10,572 nt of DNA. It comes from an uncultured Mycoplasmatota bacterium. GTDB lineage: Bacteria > Bacillota_I > Bacilli_A > RF39 > UBA660. Position 1 is the first letter of the stretch. Every line of letters starts with the position of its first letter. The notes under the pieces were generated by a model. The model had not been told where the DNA came from and did not search any database. It saw only the letters and a list, made by a program, of their open reading frames with translations. The stretch lies in contig CAMGAM010000035.1 in NCBI GenBank assembly GCA_946007485.1, forward strand, positions 1 through 10,572, given 5' to 3'. Below, in pieces: positions 6,989-10,572 of the stretch. The position numbers were made by a program, and so were the translations under genes.

Positions 6989-9382
6989 TTATTTACAACA
7001 AGTTTCATAAAAGCCATCTCCATTGGAATCAATACATGCACTACCAGATGAATCATATTTATAAGTATATTTTCCAGAGGTACATGATAAACCAGGAACA
7101 CCATGACATGGACATCCTCCAGAATCACCACTAAACTCTGCACAAGCACCATCTGCATGTTTTTTCAAATAAGTTTCGATAAAATAACAACCATATGTTT
7201 TTGAATGATACCATTTTGTTGTATTTCCTTGGCCATTAACATCAGTTCCATAAGTATATCCATCAATATTAAAATACGTACCACCAGACCAGAGTTTTTG
7301 AAGATTATTACCAGCCAAACTCATATTTGGAATATACCTACAATATGTATTAATGCCTGAAATAATATAATAACAACTTTCACTATTAACAACAACTGAT
7401 GAAGAAATATATGCAACATTTCCTGCCTTATCAGATACTTTCACACATGCATAATATGTACCACTAGAAGAAGTTGTATATTGATATGTTTTTTGTGAAC
7501 TAATAGATAAATCAGTAACTGTATCATTACATGTAGATGAAGAAGATATCTTCCAACCATATGTTCCACTTAATCCTGAATGTGCATCACTAGCATTCAA
7601 TGTAGCTGCAACTACACTACTAGAAGAAGTAACTGAAATTGAACCGCTTGGAGCTGTATTATCAAATTTAAATGTTCCAGACGACACTAATGATGTCGTA
7701 TTGCTATTGCCAGCCACATCTTTTAATGTTACCGGTTTCACCCATAAATAATAACTTCCTGTTAATCCTGAACCACTTGCCGTAAATATCACTTCTGATG
7801 TTGTTCCAACTGTATAAGTTGGATTTACTGTCGTATAGCTACTTGGTTCTGTTGTGTTGCTAGTACTCCAGCCATATTTTAAACTTGCCCCACTTGCGAG
7901 TCCACTATTTTTTACACTACTCGCATCTTTTATTGTTACTGTCACGCTCTTTGTTTTCGTATATGTACTATCACTATTTGAACTCAATGTTATTGTTGGT
8001 GGTTTTTTATCAATTCTTATATAAGTATTAGATACTTCTGAACAATTACCAACTTTATCACAAACTCTAACATATACTAATTGATTTCTTTCTGCACTAA
8101 ATGGTGATGTCGTAAAATTATTATTTGAAGAATTACTATAAGTAACCCAACTAGTATTATGATCTCCATTTCCAGATGGATTTTTCGCATATGTATATTG
8201 CCAATAATCTACTCCAGAACCATCTTCTATTGTACTTACACTTAAAGGAAAATTACTATTAGTCCAATTTTCATTTGTTGGATTATTTATATCTGGTTTT
8301 GTAGGAGCTGTATTATCGAATTTAACATCTGGTTTTAGAACTGTTTCATTATTTCCATTCTTAACCTCATCGACTACCTTATCATATACTGAATTTTCTG
8401 CTATCGTAATAGTAACTTCTCCACTATACTTATCATTATTAATGATTAAATTAAAATTACCTTTTCCATCACCTGAAAGAGAAATATCACTAACAATATT
8501 GCCACCAACTTTTACTTCTATATCTGATTCATCAAAACTACTATAACTAACTCCACTACCAACATCACTAACTTTTAATGGTATTGCCACTGTTTTACTA
8601 ACATATTTTTGAGAAATTTCTCCCAATTCTATAACTGGACCTGCATTATCGATATTATCAATTTCCAATTTTTTATTAACTATATCACCCAATGTTTCAA
8701 GTGTAATATAACCTTCAAGAGTCCCATTAGACATAACTTTTATTTGTCTTTCTGTATCTGTGTTATTACCATATATATTTTCACTTGTCCCATCATATTC
8801 ATAATCATATTTATAATTACCAATTGTAGTAACATCATTTAAATTATTAAGCGAATAATATAAAGTAATCTTTTTTTCCTTACTCCAACCAGTTGGTTCT
8901 ACAACAAATGATATATCCCCCTTTGCTTTCACTGCCTCAGAACAAACTATCCCATCAGGTATCTCATTATTTTTATCAATAGACGCTAATACTGTCTTAC
9001 TAACTGTCTTAGTAGTCTTATAAACATACATATCTGTATTAACATTGGTATTCTTATCAATCTTAGATTCAGTAATATCCTCATCAAAATAACCCATATC
9101 TATTAAATTTTGAACTGTTATACATTGATATTCTATATTACCTGCTAAAGTATCAATATCTTCTCCATAACTAATAAAAAACAATCTATCACTATTTTCT
9201 AGTAAATAATTAGCAGCTTCTTTCTGAATATTATTAATTGTAACTTTATAACTTTTCTCTCTAGATTTTTCTATAGCACTTAAAGAAACATATAAAGTTA
9301 TTGAAACAACTATTGCCAGTATTGCTATCGTAGCTAATAATTCAATTAAAGTAAAGCCTTTATTATTTTTACCTTTTTTCAT
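6989..9382 (-). CDS. Prepilin-type surface protein with Ig-like repeats and Cys-rich C-terminus
   Basis: This encodes 797 residues. The start MKKGKNNKG|FTLIELL is a type IV prepilin leader: a short basic leader, predicted cleavage after G9, F10 at +1, E14 at +5, and a hydrophobic helix to about 31. A pilin-like segment (about 32-150) includes CITVQNLIDMGY (87-98). Then come Ig-like, probably beta-sandwich units, delimited by IDNAGPV (244-250), FDNTAP (355-360), IDKKPP (457-462) and FDNTAP (573-578), several ending in CDKVGN, DVAGN or DKAGN. The last 130 residues carry 10 cysteines and end in DSNGDGFYE (785-793), resembling a DxNxDGxxE calcium loop. Typical pilins are far shorter (about 130-200 residues), so this may be a pilus-tip or cell-surface adhesin-like subunit; that is inference. 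No prepilin peptidase or assembly ATPase is in the window. The start at 9382 follows AGGTGAT and a promoter; a longer frame to 9430 would overlap that promoter. Confidence 0.88.
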   Translation of the reverse strand: MKKGKNNKGFTLIELLATIAILAIVVSITLYVSLSAIEKSREKSYKVTINNIQKEAANYLLENSDRLFFISYGEDIDTLAGNIEYQCITVQNLIDMGYFDEDITESKIDKNTNVNTDMYVYKTTKTVSKTVLASIDKNNEIPDGIVCSEAVKAKGDISFVVEPTGWSKEKKITLYYSLNNLNDVTTIGNYKYDYEYDGTSENIYGNNTDTERQIKVMSNGTLEGYITLETLGDIVNKKLEIDNIDNAGPVIELGEISQKYVSKTVAIPLKVSDVGSGVSYSSFDESDIEVKVGGNIVSDISLSGDGKGNFNLIINNDKYSGEVTITIAENSVYDKVVDEVKNGNNETVLKPDVKFDNTAPTKPDINNPTNENWTNSNFPLSVSTIEDGSGVDYWQYTYAKNPSGNGDHNTSWVTYSNSSNNNFTTSPFSAERNQLVYVRVCDKVGNCSEVSNTYIRIDKKPPTITLSSNSDSTYTKTKSVTVTIKDASSVKNSGLASGASLKYGWSTSNTTEPSSYTTVNPTYTVGTTSEVIFTASGSGLTGSYYLWVKPVTLKDVAGNSNTTSLVSSGTFKFDNTAPSGSISVTSSSSVVAATLNASDAHSGLSGTYGWKISSSSTCNDTVTDLSISSQKTYQYTTSSSGTYYACVKVSDKAGNVAYISSSVVVNSESCYYIISGINTYCRYIPNMSLAGNNLQKLWSGGTYFNIDGYTYGTDVNGQGNTTKWYHSKTYGCYFIETYLKKHADGACAEFSGDSGGCPCHGVPGLSCTSGKYTYKYDSSGSACIDSNGDGFYETCCK
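7650..8317. repeat. Repeated Ig-linker DNA inside the prepilin-type gene
   Basis: The identical 14-mer GGAGCTGTATTATC occurs at 7650-7663 and 8304-8317 and encodes the D-N-T-A-P linker of two Ig-like units, 654 nt apart (218 codons, in frame). A related version occurs near 8638-8651 (IDNAGP linker). Protein-level repeats also appear as YGWSTSNTT (503-511) and YGWKISSSS (608-616). This is coding repeat structure and could support unit shuffling by recombination; it is not an insertion element. Confidence 0.6.
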
Positions 9383-9385
9383 AGC

Positions 9386-9427
9386 ATCACCTAGTATAAA
9401 TATAGCATAAAAATTACCCTTTGACAA
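9386..9427 (-). promoter_or_regulatory. Extended -10 promoter and ribosome site of the prepilin-type gene
   Basis: On the minus strand, TTGTCA (plus 9422-9427), a 17-nt spacer and TATATT (plus 9399-9404) preceded by TGC form a strong extended -10 promoter. The predicted transcript start is near 9392, which is the first base of the AGGTGAT ribosome site (9386-9392), so the leader is only about 10 nt. This fixes the start codon at 9380-9382 and makes a longer N-terminus unlikely. Confidence 0.82.
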
Positions 9428-9459
9428 CATTCATATTCTTAAAAAGAAGAAAAACTAAA

Positions 9460-9484
9460 AGAATAGGCTATTCATTCCTATTCT
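9460..9484 (-). terminator. Terminator of sufS-sufU overlapping the sufU 3' end
   Basis: The minus-strand hairpin AGAATAGG / CCTATTCT (plus 9460-9467 with 9477-9484, 9-nt loop) is followed by TTTTAGTTTTTCTTC. The 5' arm lies inside the last sufU codons and the sufU TAG (9468-9470) falls in the loop, so the hairpin forms only after the last ribosome has left. It closes the suf operon just before the prepilin-gene promoter. Confidence 0.8.
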
Positions 9485-9902
9485 CATCATTAAATATCTT
9501 TCCTATCCCTCTAGCAAATAAAGTTGCACAAGTCTTTCTAGCAGGTTGCTTATATATATCATCATATACATTTGCTTCCTTAAGTATCTCTTTATCATAC
9601 TCTTTCTCTTCAATCATATTAAAATAATTCTCTAAGATAATCTTTGCTTCATCTAAAGTCTTACCAACAAGCATCTTACTAAGTATTGATGTACTTGATA
9701 TCGCTATTACACAAGCCTCTCCATTATACTTAATATCACTAATCTTATCTCCATCTAACTTAACATATATATCTATATTATCAATACAGCTGACATTATT
9801 ACTATTTATCTTTATATAATTATCTATATCTTCTGGTATCATCCTATTGGAAGTATCTTGATAATTATCTAAGATAATACTTCTTTTCATTTCACTATCC
9901 AC
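9468..9902 (-). CDS. sufU: Fe-S assembly sulfurtransferase SufU
   Basis: This encodes 144 residues in the IscU/NifU-N fold. In Bacillota, SufU holds zinc and takes the persulfide from the cysteine desulfurase SufS for SufBCD-dependent Fe-S cluster assembly in the cytoplasm. The zinc/catalytic set is complete: C39 and D41 (in SCIDN), C64 (in GEACVIAISSTS, 61-72) and C125 (in PARKTCATL, 120-128), spaced as in the Bacillus protein. The usual CGD reads CID, and the tryptophan that often follows the last Cys motif is absent. The start is probably GTG at 9900-9902, which shares its G with the sufS TAG stop (TAGTG) and lies 10 nt after GGGAGG. An ATG at 9888-9890 has no close ribosome site, and an ATG at 9918-9920 would overlap that ribosome site. 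It is the last gene of the operon; sufB does not follow here as it does in Bacillus. Confidence 0.93.
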   Translation of the reverse strand: MDSEMKRSIILDNYQDTSNRMIPEDIDNYIKINSNNVSCIDNIDIYVKLDGDKISDIKYNGEACVIAISSTSILSKMLVGKTLDEAKIILENYFNMIEEKEYDKEILKEANVYDDIYKQPARKTCATLFARGIGKIFNDENRNE

Positions 9903-10572
9903 TAAAGTATTTCCTCCCATATATTTTTACTATTTCTAAGTACATTAATAAGTAAATCTACTTCTTCTTTCGTATTATAAAAACTTAGACTTATACGACA
10001 TGTATTGGCAATATTAAATACTTCCTTAAGTATCTTAGCACAGTGATTACCTGCTCTAACACATATATTATATTTATCTAAGTAAATAGCCGTATCTTGA
10101 CTAAATACTCCATTAATATTAAATGCTACGATAGTTCCATCAGTATCTTTATTATATACTGTAATAAAATCTAAATCATTAAGTTTATCTATTAAATATT
10201 TTCTTAAATCATGTTCATATTTTTTAATCTTATCTATTCCTATTCTCTTTATATATCTAATACATTCACATAAACCAATTACCCCCTCAATATTTGGAGT
10301 TCCCGCTTCTAACTTATCTGGTAAATCTTTAAGTTCTACATAACCATCTTTATTAAAAATCGCATTCATTCCCCCACCATATTCAAGCGGTACTAAATCC
10401 TTAAGTAATTCAAATTTTCCATATAATACCCCTATTCCGGTAGGTCCATAAATTTTATGCCCAGAAAAAGCTAAGAAATCAATATCCATATCCCTAACAT
10501 CAATCTTCTCATGAGCAACACTCTGAGCAGCATCAACCACTAATAAAATATTATTTTCATGACATACTTTAG
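9902..10572 (-). CDS. sufS: Cysteine desulfurase SufS, C-terminal part (5' end beyond window)
   Basis: This PLP enzyme takes sulfur from cysteine, leaving alanine and an enzyme persulfide, and passes it to SufU. The frame is open through 10572 with no plausible family start, so about 223 C-terminal residues are present and roughly 180 are missing. VVDAAQS holds the PLP-binding Asp and Gln. FSGHKIYGPTGIGVLYG holds the PLP lysine. YGGGMN and LEAGTPNIEG follow as in the SufS/CsdA group. The catalytic Cys sits in VRAGNHCAK (codon 10040-10042), where the family usually has RAGHHCA. The end, CRISLSFYNTKEEVD and onward, is typical of the fold-type I C-terminal domain. A GTG at 10538-10540 lies within the conserved core and is not the true start. 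The stop overlaps the sufU start by one base, so the pair is translationally coupled. Other suf genes probably lie to the right. Confidence 0.95.
   Translation of the reverse strand, partial: KVCHENNILLVVDAAQSVAHEKIDVRDMDIDFLAFSGHKIYGPTGIGVLYGKFELLKDLVPLEYGGGMNAIFNKDGYVELKDLPDKLEAGTPNIEGVIGLCECIRYIKRIGIDKIKKYEHDLRKYLIDKLNDLDFITVYNKDTDGTIVAFNINGVFSQDTAIYLDKYNICVRAGNHCAKILKEVFNIANTCRISLSFYNTKEEVDLLINVLRNSKNIWEEIL
9913..9918 (-). promoter_or_regulatory. Ribosome binding site of sufU inside the sufS 3' end
   Basis: GGGAGG on the minus strand lies within the last codons of sufS, 10 nt before the GTG at 9902. The spacing is slightly long but better than the 22 nt to the next in-frame ATG. It is the main reason for choosing the GTG that overlaps the sufS stop codon. 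Confidence 0.6.

Noticed and set aside
8609..8842. 77-codon plus-strand ORF opposite the prepilin-type gene.
   Set aside because: It is an antisense shadow of an Ig-like region with low-complexity Ile/Phe content and no ribosome site.
9383..9430. Longer N-terminus for the prepilin-type protein starting at 9430.
   Set aside because: The added 16 residues overlap the promoter. Prepilin leaders are short and basic, as given by the ATG at 9382.
9421..9627. 68-codon plus-strand ORF opposite sufU.
   Set aside because: It is antisense to conserved SufU motifs and begins at the prepilin-gene promoter; there is no independent support.
6989..10572. A defence, phage or mobile island around the prepilin-type gene.
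   Set aside because: No integrase, transposase, terminal repeats, nuclease or helicase motifs are present, and the flanking genes are chromosomal housekeeping genes.

Overview
The window is very AT-rich (hand counts on sample lines give about 22-43% GC) and looks like chromosome of a low-GC Bacillota, probably an uncultured gut Bacilli lineage close to the RF39/Erysipelotrichia/Mollicutes-adjacent group. That placement is inferred from the SufS/SufU pair, the codon use, and the mix of a cell-wall gene (ddl) with prepilin-type and DUF5305-like surface proteins; no rRNA or other phylogenetic marker is present. Trp is TGG in the conserved genes, and UGA appears in frame only as the terminal codon of one gene, so the standard bacterial code applies rather than the mycoplasma code.

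Layout from left to right: a short left edge with no assignable gene; a minus-strand two-TM DUF5305-like protein (100-1122); a minus-strand sugar-nucleotidyltransferase-like protein (1218-2123) with its own terminator and promoter; divergent from it, ddl, D-Ala-D-Ala ligase (2216-3184), the only plus-strand gene. ddl converges on a PMCA-type Ca2+ P-type ATPase (3209-5788, minus) across a shared bidirectional terminator. Right of the ATPase are two unrecognised minus-strand proteins in tight tandem (5854-6450 and 6466-6918), then a 797-residue prepilin-type surface protein with Ig-like repeats and a Cys-rich C-terminus (6989-9382), then sufU (9468-9902) and the 3' part of sufS (9902-10572, running off the right edge).

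The genes fall into independent units. sufS-sufU are translationally coupled through a one-base stop/start overlap and end at a hairpin that contains the sufU stop codon. The prepilin-type gene starts a new transcript from a strong extended -10 promoter. No clear terminator separates it from the two unknown genes and the Ca2+ pump downstream, so read-through is possible but unproven. Most of the window is ordinary housekeeping and accessory chromosome: wall precursor synthesis, Fe-S assembly and ion export. The least ordinary object is the large pilin-like Ig/Cys-rich protein with a calcium-loop-like motif at its extreme C-terminus. I see no rRNA, tRNA, CRISPR array, transposase or phage gene, and no gene-free stretch over 300 bases.
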